Positions 1-12,461 of a stretch of DNA of 64,000 nucleotides are shown here, piece by piece. Source of the stretch: Nemania diffusa. Its lineage: Eukaryota > Ascomycota > Sordariomycetes > Xylariales > Xylariaceae. Both the position numbers and the translations under genes were made by a program. Location: positions 786,001-850,000 of the forward strand of contig JBBPUQ010000008.1 of the NCBI GenBank assembly GCA_038501195.1, written 5' to 3'. Under the pieces are notes generated by a model. The model was not told where the DNA came from, made no database searches, and saw only the letters and a list, made by a program, of their open reading frames with translations. Within the stretch, counting starts at the first letter, position 1. Each line of letters opens with the position of its first letter.

Positions 1-627
1 ACTTGCAATACCTCAACTATATGAAGAAACTGAGGATAGTATACCCCTGTTAAGTGGCGAAGCCAGTGCACGGGGGAGTAAAGATGCCCAGAGAGTACTG
101 CCAAAGCTTACAAGTAGGTGGAGACCCTACCTGACGTACCTGCATGCAATGGAGCATACTAGAGTGAATTCGAACTAGCGTAACTAAAAGCGATCTAATA
201 AGATTGTATTAAAATGAGGTTTACTGATAATTCTACTTCTTATGCTCTTGAACTCGTAGGCGTTCTATACACGGGCGCTTCTGAGAAATACAACCTACTA
301 GATCGAATCTAAATCACTCCCCGCGTAATCTCAACCATCCACATGCTCTAGTATATATCTAATAAGTGGTGATCTTGACAAAAAATGGTTCGGGGCTTAC
401 TCTCACGGAGGGTTTCGCGGGAGGAGAACAGGGTTGATCTTACGTAGTAGTCGCTGTTCAGCAAAACGGACTGGCACGCTAACTGTTGCATACATATGTA
501 GAACCCCCTCCCGGCTCGTTACTCGGTACTAGTGCTTATAAAGTGGAAGAGTGGATCCATGCATATAACCAATCAGACGGTTACTTAAGTATCATATGCT
601 ATTCCGATTGGATAAATCCGTTATATA
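1..627. other. Non-coding stretch at left edge
   Basis: No reading frame here has fungal-gene character: frames are short and no splice-linked exons join into a recognisable protein. The sequence is mixed in composition with scattered AT-rich words. The motif CCAATCAGA near 570 recurs inside the fold-back repeat that follows. Confidence 0.5.
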
Positions 628-848
628 GATACCTTTGAGTGCCGTTTCGGCACCATGTGGGATAGATACATAATGTAGAAAAATGGGGCTATACATATAG
701 CTAGATCTCTCCAATCAGATTATCATTTAAACAGTATATGATACTCTGATTGGACAGATTCCTGTACCGTTAAAATGCTTAATGCCCCATTTTTCTACAT
801 TTTTGTGTCTATCCCACATGGTGCCGAACCGGCACTCAAAGGGATAGT
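628..848. repeat. 221-bp fold-back (hairpin) repeat, MITE-like
   Basis: The left half pairs with the reverse complement of the right half almost throughout. Outer arms at 628-689 and 784-848 match at roughly 85-90%. Inner arms at 707-725 and 739-757 match at 17 of 19 bases, around a loop of about 13 bp. Such long near-perfect hairpins are typical of fold-back or MITE-type non-autonomous DNA elements. No transposase is present and no target-site duplication is clear. The arms contain the self-complementary word GTGCCG..CGGCAC. Confidence 0.7.
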
Positions 849-3323
849 CCGATTTTTTTTCCCACGACCCGGGTTCTTGGGCTTCCTCTGTCTCCATTGG
901 GCCCACTCTTCCCGTCACACCCTATTTATCGCAAAGTATAGCACTTTGTTGTTGCGACAATATTGATTTTGCACTTCTCTTGTGCGTGGGCTTCTCGCCT
1001 CGACACGGGTGACCTACCAGCTTATCTACATACTCTCTATCTGGATAGTAGCTCTGTCACCGGGAGCACCCTTCCCAACTCCGGCTTGCTGAATGGAAAT
1101 ATCAACTGGTTTCGGCCCCAAATATTTTCCCCAGATGCCGAGGAATTCATGCAGGCTTTAATTGATGTTGCATCTAAACACAAATCTCAGTAAGGCGCTG
1201 ATTGCGTTATTATTATACCCAATAAACTAGGCTCCTTCCTCTATTGAGAGGTCTGCATATTTATAATCGACTGAGCTTTGGTGGTATTACTCCATTTGCC
1301 GTCCGTCGCGTCTAACCTCCCAACCTGGTCCTGGTATTTCGCCCTCAAAATGCATAAAATAGATATTCTCTTTGTATCAATGCACCTCTATACAGCAAGG
1401 CCCACTCGGATTCGGCTCTCTTATCCTGTACTGAACGTAGACAACTCTTTAGATCATTCAGACGTTCTAGGACGTATTCGGCGCTTGGGCGAGTGGCTTC
1501 CTCAAGAATTAAAGGGCCGGCCAAGCGATTGCCGTGCTGGCCTCAATTATAACATATTAAGACTAGTGCTAAAGACGAGATATATCATGAAACTCATTAA
1601 CAGATAGTGTAAGTTCAGACTCATAGAAGACAAACAGTTTAAAAACACTCCTATGATATTTTAAGTGGAATGTGAACGTGTAGCTCTTCTTTGCGTATCC
1701 CCGCAGACTCGGCGCAGAGCGAGATTTCAAATTGCTTCAGTGTGACGATGCCCCTGTGCTGTCACAGCGGCAGCCTCGTTTAGGTCGTGAACCTCGAAAA
1801 AAAATTGGTTGATACCAAGGGTTTATCTTGTAATGCGGTCGACGGGATGATGAAATGACCCACCCTATTGCAGCAGACCTCGACAGGTGCTCGGCATACA
1901 CTCCCGGGTAGATATCCGGTTCAATCGGAGTAATTGTCCCGTTGATGAGCCGCCTATAACTTCCAAGTACAAGTTTCGAGCGAGTGTGTGGGTAGTCTGA
2001 CTAAGACCAATAACGGCTGAAATAATCTTGGTAAGCATGCCACCTTGTCCTTAGCTCGAGGGTCGCTCTCCTAGACCGCCTTAAATGCGAAGTCCAGGCA
2101 ACTGCACGTGCTCAAAATGAATGTGAATTATCAATTCGGTACAAAAGGAAATTGCGATGATGCAGTGGTACTGCATATGTGGGAAGGGTAGAAGATAAAC
2201 TTGCAGAATTTGTCAGGGCTCGCATTCATGGTGGTATCTTGGTGGTCTGTCAATTTGGTAGAGGGTATTAGATAAACGAAGGATGATGACGTTACAAACT
2301 GGTTCGGCGAGCTTACTCTTTAACGATTAGCTATTGCTGCATCTGAGATAGCCTATCTTGGAACTTTAGGATGCAGGTGAGACGGGATGCAGCCTGCTTC
2401 AACGGTATCTCCAAGAGTGAACCATGATCAGGAGTATGGTTGCAGAAGCGGTACCAAGGTATGCCACGGTCCCATGTACCAATTTGGAATAGGATGGCTG
2501 TACAGACGAACAAATTGTGAGTGGTCTACAAATTGTAGGTTGTATTGGGGGCGGACGAGTCCATAACTACCCACCTTGGTTGGATGAGCTAGCAATGCAG
2601 TAGGTAGCTCGGGGAAGATATTTATATGCTACCTAGGTAGGTAGTGAGTGGTCCAACGCAACAGACCGAAGTAAATCTTACAGCAAGCATATAACTAAAT
2701 TGGATTTTTTATGTGTCTCGATATAAAGCATTAAGTAAAAGAAAGAAGGAATCCCAACCATTATTAGCAGATAATAGGACAAAGAGTATCGTAAAACAAC
2801 AAAAGTCTCTACTTTACACTCTATTGGCACATAATTAACTGGGTTGTAATATCATGATCTATTAGGAACCTAAGCGCTCGTATTGGAGGACGTTCTGCCT
2901 GCGCTCTGGTAAAACCGAACGAATGTATAGCATACACCGCATTTTAGAGACTATTTAATAGCCTTTGCACTCTGTCTGGGTTTAATTGTTTATTACAATG
3001 TTTTCAATAAATTCGTGCTGGGTTATGTTAATGAGGGTAATAATCTGTTTTTGAAGATAGGTAGTTGTTAGGAATTGACGTCGTTATTGGAGTATCGATA
3101 ATACTGGTGAACATGTTACGAGCGTCAATCTCCGATATCAAGGTGTGAATGGACCCCGGATAACTCCGAAGTAGTATGGGCCCCTCCGATAGTGGGAATC
3201 GTAGAGGTGCGGAGATGCGACTTGGCGATTGGTCTTGAAAAGGCAAGGTTGCTGCATTTCAATCATCTTTTACTAAATTACACAAATCGTCTCAGATCGC
3301 ACGCGCCAAAGCTAGTATATAAG
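849..3323. other. Long intergenic region, one possible decayed fragment
   Basis: No intact gene is supported. A frame at 1278-1607 (+) ends in a stretch with faint resemblance to the middle-homology region of fungal Zn2Cys6 transcription factors (a 'RRLGEWLPQEL' segment, then a 'LNYNILRLVL' segment). There is no DNA-binding cluster, so I treat it at most as a relic. Another open frame at 963-1193 has no recognisable family. CCTAGGTA-type words occur near 2620-2645. Confidence 0.35.
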
Positions 3324-5124
3324 ATGGCCGACCCATACCTCATGTGGGTGGCTGGCGAAGAGCGGCCTGGACGCGGGGAGCTGTAAGGTTTCATGATATC
3401 ACATCGTCCTTAAATGCCTTCCAAGACACTTACTAATGAGATGATGACCTGGCGACAGCATACCGGTTGAAGATCCGTCTACTGGGGAGGTTTTCGCGCA
3501 GTAAGGGTTTCCCGTCGTCGATTCAAGCGGGGTGCGACAGGCTCAGCTGAGGGGTAATTGTAATACTAACCAGTTTCCTAGTTGCCATGCTGCCTCAGAA
3601 GAGGATGTCCAAGACACTGTCGCGCTTGCCCAAGCCGCATTTAAATCTGGCGTCTGGTCGCGAGAATCGCGGCATCGCCGTGCCGATGTGCTGGAGAAGG
3701 CCGCGACGCTGTTTGAGGCCGAGCTGCCGCAATTGATTGCGCTCGAAGTGCGACAGACAGGAAGAGCAATCCGTGAAAGTAGGACACGATCTCACCTTAC
3801 CCCTTGTTCCCCCCCCCCTCGCGTAAGATCCCCCCCGCCCACTAACATCCGCCAATGTAAAGTGCAAGCGCAAGTCCCGTCGCTGGTCCGCTGGCTGAAA
3901 TACTACGCCTCTCTCCTGCGCGTCGAAGAGCGCCCCCTTCTCCCAACCACCGGCAAGCTGCACAACTTCGTAGACCGCGTGCCCCTCGGCGTCGTGGTGC
4001 AGATCACGCCCTTCAACCACCCTCTCCTCATCGCCGTGAAGAAGCTCGCGCCCGCCCTCGCAGCAGGCAACTCAGTAATCGTGAAGCCCAGCGAGCTAAC
4101 CCCCCTCACAACCCTCCGCCTGGGCGCCATCCTCCAAGCCGCCGGCCTCCCCGCCGGCGTCCTCAGCGTGCTCCCCGGCCACGGCGCAACCACAGGCGCA
4201 GCCCTCGCGCGGCACCCCCTGGTGCGCAAGGTCGACGTAACAGGCGGCACGGCCGCCGGCCGCGCCATCGGCGCCGTCGCGGGCGGGAACCTGGCGCGGT
4301 ACACGGCCGAGCTCGGGGGCAAGGCGCCGCTGGTGGTCTTCGCGAGCGCCGACGTCCAGCTGGCCGTGAACGGGATCGCGTTCGGGAGCTTCATCGCGAG
4401 CGGGCAGACCTGCATCGCGAGCACGCGCATCCTCGTCGACAACGCGATCCTCGGCGCCGTCGTGGCCCTGCTGAAGGAGAAGGCCGCGCTCATCCGGCGG
4501 CGCATGGGCGCGCCCGCGAACCCGGCGTGCATGATGGGGCCGCTGATCTCCGCGCGGCAGCTGCAGAGCGTCGAGGCGCTGGTGGGCGAGGCCGTGGGCG
4601 GCGGCATGGCGCGTGTGGTGGCGGGGGGCGAGAGGATGGTGGACATCAGTCTGCTGGATGGGACGGATTTCGCTAGGGGGTATTATTACCCCCCGACTGT
4701 GCTCGTGGAGTCGGACCCGCCGAATGGGAAGATGCAGAAGACCGAGCTCTGGCGGAAAGAGGCTTTCGGGCCCGTCATCGTGGTAGTCGGGTTTGACACC
4801 GAGGATCAAGCGGTGGAGCTAGCGAATGATAGCGAGTTTGGGCTGGGTGCGAGTATCTGGACCCAGGATTTGTCGCAGGCGTTCCGTGTGTCGGAACGGA
4901 TCGATGCAGGGATTACGTGGGTGAATACACATCACCGCAACGATCCCAGCAGTCCTTGGGGAGGAAGCAAGTCGTCGAGCGGTCTTGGCGTGGAGAATGG
5001 TGTTGAGGCCTACCATGCGTATACAACGGCGAAGAGTACGATTATCAGCTATGCCTCAACAGAAGAGGCACTGGCTGCAGATGACTGGTTTAGGGAGCAG
5101 CCTGGAGCAGTGAGGTACGGCTAG
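3324..5124 (+). CDS. Aldehyde dehydrogenase (ALDH superfamily)
   Basis: Four exons (3324-3382, 3459-3500, 3582-3778, 3863-5124) encode 519 residues, the usual ALDH length. The introns are 76, 81 and 84 nt with ACTAA-type branch sites. The last is a multiple of three and would be read through in an unspliced frame. Splicing restores the N-terminal motif PVEDPSTGEV. Visible signatures are PFNHP (oxyanion Asn), KPSE (NAD-binding Lys), VTGGT (cofactor loop), ELGGK (catalytic Glu) and GQTC (nucleophile Cys), then EAFGPV and WVNTH. The enzyme oxidises an aldehyde to an acid with NAD(P)+. The sequence is closest in feel to the benzaldehyde/salicylaldehyde group, but the substrate cannot be read from sequence. 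Exon 4 is strikingly GC-rich at third positions. A TATATAAG word lies only a few bases before the start codon. Confidence 0.93.
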
Positions 5125-5228
5125 GATATGTCAGGGTGATCGGTCTCTCAACATTGAAGTATGTACATGGCGATATTACTTAATTAATAGAGTCTAATTT
5201 ATATGCTATGAGCGTTACATAGCCCGCG

Positions 5229-6081
5229 TTACCCAGCTGCCTGCGCTTCCGCAGCGCGTAGAGCCCAGCCGCAACTCACGAGCCAGAACATGACCATGGG
5301 CGGCGTGAACAGCAGTCCAAGCACGGCCCCCTGGACAAGCTTGAAGATCTCCGGTGCCCACTTTGCCGTGAAGTACCAATCCCACGAGGTGCCCTCATGA
5401 TGTCCAACAATGGTGAGGAAGCCGACGGATAAGCCGAAGATGAGTGGGAAAGCCACGACGGCCAGGATCAGAGATCTTATGACCTGTGAATAAAGGAATC
5501 TCAGCCAGTGCTTGAAGCTGCTAACCTCGTGTGTCTGCTCTGTCCGGTCTAGAAACATGAACCACCGAAGATACTTCCATCGTGGCTCTGGGATGAATCC
5601 AATCGGTTGCACTCCTCCCTTCCTCAGATCGTAATTGACGAGGACGGATTCGATGACCCAAGTGGTGAGAAATTGGATGAAGATAGTGACAGCCGTGTCC
5701 CCAGCAAGAGTGTTGGGGAATTGGAACAGCCGAATCGGGTTCTTATCACCGCCTTTACCATGGTACAATCCTACAGTCGTGTGAGTATAGGATTTAGAAA
5801 CGGAAGAATAAGGAGGAACGTCGAGACGCACCGTAGGCTATTGCGAAGTTTATACCCCCGGCAAAGATACCAGAACCGATCCCATCCAGGATAAATATGT
5901 AGAAGATTTGGTGGGGGGTGAAGCGGTCGCTCGGCGGCAGGAACTTCAGCTTATCATCCTCCTTAGGCTCGGGGGTCGCGCTCCCATCAGTCGTCCCGCC
6001 GCCTTGCGCGGCCTCAACGTCGGTGGTAGCTTTTTCGGTGGGATTCGTCGATCGGAAGATGGGGTTTCTCGCCCAGGGCAT
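5229..6081 (-). CDS. DUF2456-like fungal membrane protein
   Basis: Two exons (6081-5832, 5770-5229) join over a 61-nt intron to give 263 residues. The join turns AYG into AYGLYHGKGG without breaking frame. The first 50 residues are polar. Hydrophobic segments then suggest four membrane spans: about residues 65-85, one over FPNTLAGDTAVTIFIQF, one over LILAVVAFPLIFGLSVG, and one over VLGLLFTPPMVMFWLV. The pattern, including the conserved FPNT stretch in the second span and a WKYLRWF loop, fits the fungal DUF2456 family of unknown function. The gene is convergent with the aldehyde dehydrogenase, with about 100 bp between stop codons. No catalytic motif is evident. Confidence 0.75.
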
Positions 6082-6082
6082 G

Positions 6083-6099
6083 ATAATAATAATAATAAT
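6083..6099. repeat. (ATA)n microsatellite at a start codon
   Basis: A short run of about six ATA/AAT units lies immediately upstream of the start codon of the DUF2456-like gene, on its leader side. Confidence 0.7.
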
Positions 6100-7477
6100 C
6101 CTTTTGTTTCAAGGTAAGGATATCGCAATACTACAGGAGGGCCACCCTAAATTTCATTACTTCCGGCGCAATGAATGATATAAAGAAGCCTATCGGACAA
6201 GACGGACTTATCACGCGAGGCAAGGACGAATAGCAATCGTGTCAGAACAATGCCCTTCTATACCAATCTCACTTTCCAGTTATGGAATATTCTGTAGAGC
6301 ACCTGGTCTCTTAGATAGTTCTCATTTATGTAAGTGTACTCTGTAGGTAGTGTATGCCGTGTGATGTAATGAAGGAAGGAAAGTCGCGTCACATGCGATG
6401 CATGGAAGATGCAAGGAACAGTCAGGGACCTCGAGGAAAGAAGTTTATTTGAATACATACGAATACGGCTGCGCTACGTTTGATTGGAAGTACCTCATCT
6501 TGCCATCTGTTGAGGTAAATGCCGGATCAGATAACGCCGCTAACTAAGTACGGCTAAGGGTATATCGTGAGGCGGAGGAGATTTGTCAGGGGTTTCTGCG
6601 CTGTTAAGACTGAATGCTTTCCAAGCATAGCTTAATAATGAAAAGACAATGACGAAGGACCTTTCTCTTTTTAAAACTTTCGTTATCGTCTGTAAGCCTC
6701 CATCTTACCTTTTAACACTGATTATCTAGGCCAGTAGATCGATACTGCAAATCAGCATAGGCAGCCGCGGTCATAATGTTTCATGCATTCTGTAAACTTT
6801 AAAGGCATGCTCTAGGCATGCACGATCGTAGATCTGCAGGGTCTATGTGGCCGGCTAGACAAACTGCATTAGGTTGTTTGAGATGACCTAATTTGGATTC
6901 GATAAACTATCCAGAATAGGAGGCCTAGAATTATTACTCTACCTCAATACATACTAGCGTCAAATTCTGAATCACCCCAGGAAGTCGGTATTCTGGTTTC
7001 GTAATAATACATCGGGTATATGCTATTATCGGTATTCATGTGGTTTTTCATTTCGAACTTTACGAGAAGCAGGCAACAATCTGACCACATCGTGTTTTCT
7101 TCTTCCTTGATTTTATATCTAGTAAACAATTCTACCCATTTAATCATTGTGTATTGGCGAAAATCGTCTCGCAATTTCTAAATAACCCAAGTCTATGCTA
7201 TATCTTGCTACTTATCTACTAATATCTCTGTGGCCTTCTCCATCCGTTCTTTCCCATGTAAGGGCGTCTCTTCGTGCAGCTGCCGAGTGATGCAACAAGC
7301 ATAACTGCATGTCAACATAGCATATCATTTTGCTCTATGCCGAGAATAGCTGTAATTATGCAGTAAACGGAACGCTGCCCGTCCCGATGAGAGCGTAACA
7401 GTACAGCCATGTCAATTTCCAATAGCTCAGTACTGACTTTTTGCTCATGTCTTCGTTTCGGCTCCTATGGGTTTTTC
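6100..7477. other. Intergenic, no gene seen
   Basis: Only short frames without codon bias or splice-linked partners occur in this 1.4-kb stretch. It should contain the promoter of the DUF2456-like gene and the 3' flank of the MFS gene. Confidence 0.5.
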
Positions 7478-9285
7478 CTACTCCTCATCTGATAACAGAG
7501 CCTCGGTCTCTGTATGGTCGGTAATCATCTCGCTGCCAGCCGGTGGGAACTTTGACAGCAGGAGTATTAATACCCCGACAATGGCAACGGCCTAAGGAAG
7601 ATTAGTCAAAAGCAACAGCGCTGGAGACGAGTGGAGCGTACAGCATTGCAGTAGAAAGTCAGATATGACTTTCCTATGTCGGCGAATGACGAGAAGATAA
7701 ACCCAAATACCCCCATGGTGGTTAAGGTTGCTGAGTACTCAACGAGGGTCATTGCTTGCAGGGCATCGGCCTTGCGATTCGAGGGTACCATCTCTGTGAG
7801 AACACCCTTTGCAGCCGGTGCTGATCCAGATGCAAGTGGAAGCAAGGTGCCAACTTAGACGATATTAGTAATGACACAGATAGGGCATCGCTTATGTGGA
7901 CTAGTCCAGGAGAATCGGGGAAGTACCTACCAAGATACATATGCCAGCCTTGGGTGGCGAAGGCCGAAGATACGGTGACGATACCGTCTATCAAAAGGCT
8001 CCCTCTCAGGAAGAAAAGATCGAAACCGGCACCTTGTGTCGTTGTGACAGGTTTAAGTGGCTTTGTCGGTTCTTCTTGGTCGGCCCCAGGCGCTGGGAAA
8101 GGGTCGATATCATGTGGATCCGTCGGCAACGGTGAGTCTGGCGGCGAGTCGGGCAGAGGTTCATCTGACGTTTTAAAGGCGAGCCGCCCGCTCGAAATGA
8201 TGCGCGGGAAGACGAACATGAGAAACAGCCCCCGCACCAAACAATTCAGAGACATCAGCAAACTGTTGTTCGTTGATGTGAACTGAAATGCTGTCATGGA
8301 ATACATCTGGATTAGGGTCGGTGCATAGCCCGTTGCAAGCACTCCGGTGAAGATCCCAAGCGCCAGGAAGAAGATTCCATAATGCTTTAGGGTCCGCCCA
8401 TCTGCCAAAATCATTTTCTGAGCCCCTAGGACTTTCAATGGGCTCAAGAAGCCGAAGAATCCCTTTCCCTTAGGGCTACTGTCTTCTGATGAAAGGTCTT
8501 TGGGATCGATGTAGGGCACGAATGACAAGACGTATGCGGTGCATATCAGGAAGGAAACTCCTGCCACCTCAAAAGGCGTCTTGATACCGAACTTTTCAGC
8601 TAAAACACCACCTACGATGAGCCCCAGGGACACGCCTAACATAAGAACCCCTTGGAGCCTTCCGAACATGGCGGTTCGACCTGCTGGCTCGGTAATCTCG
8701 GCAACAATTGTGTTCAGAATGAGGATGTAGCCAGCTGGCCCACCCCAGACTCCTGTCAGCTGGCTCAGTTGCATTATAATGATACCAGCGCGGGCCCCGA
8801 TGAATAATGACGTGGTCTGGATAGCGACACGAATGGCAGGGAAGAAGGTTTGGATTGCCAGTGCCTTTTTGGGGCCATATTTCCTCATCTCCCAGCCCGC
8901 GACGAAGAGGTTCGTGATTCCACAGAGGATTGTAGCGGCTCCCATGATAGCAACCTGGCTAGCGGCCCCAGCATCGACCTCATTGCGGGCGCAACGGTCA
9001 CCAGTTCCTTCATACGGTGGGGCATGCTTATAAAATTCCTCGCATACCATCACATGAAAGGTATAGAGCAACCTATTCGAGGTCAATATGAGAGCGGGCC
9101 AATGAAGAACTATATGAGATGCTTGCAACTTACGGAGTCTGGGTATAACTGAATGAGATAGAAATGAGAAACCCGGCGAGGAGGATCAAGGTCGCCCGCG
9201 AGAAGAACGGCGGCTTCACACTTGCCTTCGTTGCTTCGAATTCCCTCTGCCCGAGGAGGGGCGCCGTCTCGTCGTCTGCAGCCAT
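7478..9285 (-). CDS. Major facilitator superfamily transporter
   Basis: Four exons (9285-9134, 9072-7931, 7853-7642, 7591-7478) give 539 residues. The introns are 61, 77 and 50 nt, and each join restores continuous hydrophobic sequence, for example MYL|VGTLLPLASG. The start lies in an acidic N-terminus (MAADDETAPLLGQ), and the protein ends in another acidic tail. About 12 membrane helices are visible. A long hydrophilic Pro/Asp-rich loop (around residues 320-370, with repeated SPPDSPLPTDP-like text) separates two groups of helices late in the protein. An early extracellular loop carries charged residues and one Cys. The general shape is that of a single-polypeptide MFS carrier of the drug/solute type. 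No substrate can be assigned. Confidence 0.88.
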
Positions 9286-10164
9286 TAGCTTCGTTGCACC
9301 TTTCTTGACGCCTTGTTTGAGCGCCAGGCGAGATATTGAGTCAATGACTATAGGAAACGCGCTCTACTCTGCCAGGCGGTGTCGTTTCATAAAACCCCCC
9401 GGGAATATGGTAATCGGATCAAGATAAACGGTTATCCTCGCCGATTTTATTCCTCAGGTACCTATTGGCCGGGCGAGTATCTAGTGCATCAACCGCTGCC
9501 AGCGCGGGGATCCATCATGACCCAGCTACCCGCTCACTATGCCTATTATAGCAGGTCATTGGTCTGTTAACGAATTGAGATTTGACTCAAATCGTCGCTT
9601 ATCAATCATACCCTTGTAGCTTCACCATACAACGTAGCACGTAGACAGATCCAAGCTTCAACCGGTCGCATACTCTTAAATGCTCACCAGTGAAGCAGAG
9701 GAGCCATAATACCTAACGAGTCATACCCTATCCCTTGAAGGGCCTAAAAAGTGTAATAATGGGGCCACTCGCACATATGTATACACCCAATAAGAGTATA
9801 AATAATGCTCGGATAATAGTTTTATTGGGTATAAGCAGACCGCTCGGGGATACACCGACAGGCCGATACACCTCTACCCTAACCCAGGCATATTACCTTA
9901 CACATGCATGCATCATCATCATAGGCACCTAAATGAAAAACAACAACGTGCTACCATGGTATGCAAGGCACTTTTTTTTATCGACTGTTTCTGTAGTTGT
10001 TCATACCCAACACTCGTAGCACGAATAGAACTATTTTTAGTTCAACCTGTTGAAAGCTACAGTATCTGTGCACTCCCTTACCGCTACTTTCCGAATGGTA
10101 TGTAGCGAACGCAGTTGAAACCCGCGTCGTCTACTTGGCGCTCAGTAATAGACACTGGATATGC
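9286..10164. other. Intergenic, no gene seen
   Basis: This holds the promoter side of the MFS gene and the 3' side of the kinase gene. Short open frames are present but none has a recognisable domain. Confidence 0.5.
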
Positions 10165-11981
10165 CTATTTAAGGCGCTTTCTGCTCGCGTCGAACCACTC
10201 ATGCTGAAGCACTTCATCTATGCTACTGCGCTGACCCGGATCATTCTTCAACATGCTGTGCAAAAGACTGGCTAGCAGGTCGACCTCTTCGGGTTGGAGG
10301 CGGTATGAGAACTTGGTCATGCCGTCAGCTTGGTCGGTGCGTTTCACTTGGTCGCGGGGGTTGCGCGTCGCAACGAATGTTTTTGCCTTCTTTGGGTTTG
10401 GCTGGGCACCTTGATGCTCCGTCAACGCTCTTTTTCGATTGCTATTCTTGCCTTGATTAACTGCTTTTGCCACGTCTGGACCTGAGCTCGACTTGAGCAT
10501 CCATGCACCGTTTAGGCGTCGGAGATTGTCATCACCAATGCCGCAAAGAAACTTTTCTCGCATATCATCAGGTTTGGCCTTAAGAGGGTCTGTATCTTGA
10601 TACCACTGACGCTCTTTGCTCAAGTCTTCATGGAGGAGCGAGTTAAAACCCGTGAGTCGTTTTCGTTGTTCTTGGAACTTGGTCCACACATCAGAGTTCT
10701 TTGGCAACTTGATACGTAAATACTTGCTTCGGTCCTTCTCAACCTGAAGAGATTTCCTATGTTGAATCGACTGGGGCGTCTCCTCGTCTCCAAGCAATAA
10801 AGCCACAACTGTCCCCCGGTTCGCCCTCCACTCTCTGGGATAGGGGTCGGCTGCGGTCCGCGGTTTCTGGGGCAGTGGGTTGGCGGTGAAAACAGGAACA
10901 GCAGAATCATTTGATAAGTATTCCCCGATTGCTGTCCAATACTCTTGTGGGAAAGGGCCATACGCCCAAGCTAACCATGACACGAAGCTTGATCTCGAGT
11001 CTAGTCGAGCTGCAAGCAACTTAGAAGTTCTTACAAGATGGATTGTACTTGCTAGAGACCAGATATCGCTGCTGAAACCACAGTACTTATTCAGAAACAG
11101 AACTTCGGGTGCGGCGTAATTGGTATCAAATATTTGCGGCTCGGTCGCCTCGCCGACACGATACGAGGCAGAGAAGGAGTCAATTGCTATTTTCCCTCTT
11201 CGATATCGCGCTTCCAACCTGGCCATATCAGCTGGTTCTGCCAGATACCATGGCTCTCTGCCATTGAGATCCCGCGAAGTGTTCAAACGCCAGATCTTCG
11301 GTTCCCCGAAGAGGTCATAGATGTTGACGTCTCTCATTGCATTGATGTCTAATTGCATCCTCATATGATTAGAGCCGAAATCTAAAGGGTCTGTCAGTCC
11401 TTAGTTGTATATTGTCAGCTTGAATTAGTGTGCAACTTCTCACCTCCGTGGCAGATTTTCTTGTCATGTAAGTACTTCAGGCCTTGCCCTGCCTGGAGGC
11501 AAAGATCGGCAAGAAGGTCCGAGGCATCAAGATCTATGCCCCGTAAGCTATGGCTTATCGGTGGCCCGAGAACCGGCACGACGAAACAGAGGTGACGACC
11601 ATTCGGTCCATCGACCCAGAAATGCTCCTGAATTGGGAATATATGGTTTGACTGGAGCTCTCGACGATCGATCCCTTCAAACAGGCGGAGTGCTACGATC
11701 TCAGGATGCGTTTCTGTCGATTTTTCTGCTTGAAAGACCTTGACACCCACGCGACGCTTGTTTTTGCGATCGAGACATAGCCACACCGTGCACGTTTCGC
11801 TATATCCGAGCTTGTGATGCACTTCAAATCGCCCACCCTGGTCTATGCATTCACCGAAATGTACTGGGTGGAAACCTCCTTTACAGTATCTTCGAATATC
11901 TTCGACGCGGGCATACGTAGGCAGTTCGTCTGGTTCCATTGTTTTCGCCTTTTGGAGCTCGGCTACCGTTCTTGCTTTCAA
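10165..11981 (-). CDS. SRPK-like fungal protein kinase, probably degenerate
   Basis: Two exons (11981-11444, 11381-10165) join over a 62-nt intron to give 584 residues. The join creates HGDFGSNH, the catalytic-loop equivalent of fungal SRPK-like kinases (HGD in place of HRD). Other landmarks are a loose glycine-loop region (KLGYSETCTVWL), VGVKV for the ATP-binding Lys, and a YDLFGEP segment typical of this group after the catalytic loop. NYAAPEV serves as the APE motif, followed by SSDIWSLA. The metal-binding DFG position reads IDSFSASY, so the canonical DFG is altered. A long charged insert (about residues 380-520, rich in Lys/Arg) precedes the last helices. SRPKs phosphorylate Ser/Arg-rich proteins. 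Activity here is uncertain because of the changed DFG. Confidence 0.82.
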
Positions 11982-12363
11982 CTCTTGGGCTCCAAGTTGG
12001 TATCCAACGATGTTGATGTTGAAGGAGAGACGAGCAACAAACGTAACTATTTTGGGCCGTTACTATAGAGTCTCTTTGTTGCCTTAGGATGAGGAGCCTT
12101 GCAGCTAGACTACGAACAAAGAACCCTAGTTCTGCACTGGAAATACAGCGAATTGGCGACCTTTGCCCTTTGCTTTGAACACAAACACATTGAGGTGCTA
12201 TGCCTAGTTGATCGCTCAGGTCAAAGAATTAAGTGCTATGAAAGCTAGACAACAAATGATTATCTTCTCACAATCAGATATTCTCAAAGGGGTCTTAGGA
12301 ATGCTGAAAATGAAAGATCCTTTCATATTAGCTATAGCGCAGCAAGTTGGGCGACGAATGTGA

Positions 12364-12370
12364 TATAAAT
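12364..12370 (+). promoter_or_regulatory. TATA-like box upstream of the 12.46-kb gene
   Basis: A TATAAAT word lies about 95 bp before the start codon of the next gene on the same strand, a plausible distance for a fungal core promoter. Position and motif are the only evidence. Confidence 0.4.
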
Positions 12371-12461
12371 GCCACAATATGGCGTCTATCATATGCAGAG
12401 GGTTGCTCATGCAACTCAAACACATCACTTCCACTAACAGTATAAACTCAGATAGATAAAG

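Noticed and set aside
3532..3581. Extended start of the aldehyde dehydrogenase in the unspliced frame
   Set aside because: The region is intron: it holds ACTAAC and a TTCCTAG acceptor. Splicing to 3459-3500 restores the conserved ALDH N-terminus.
4096..4809. Long antisense open frame over the aldehyde dehydrogenase
   Set aside because: Composition is Arg/Ala/His-rich noise from high GC3 on the real strand; no domain, start or splice support.
5485..5526. Possible 42-nt extra intron in the DUF2456-like gene (GTTAGC...CACAG)
   Set aside because: It is shorter than the other introns here, and removing it would delete hydrophobic sequence that fits the family. I kept it as exon.
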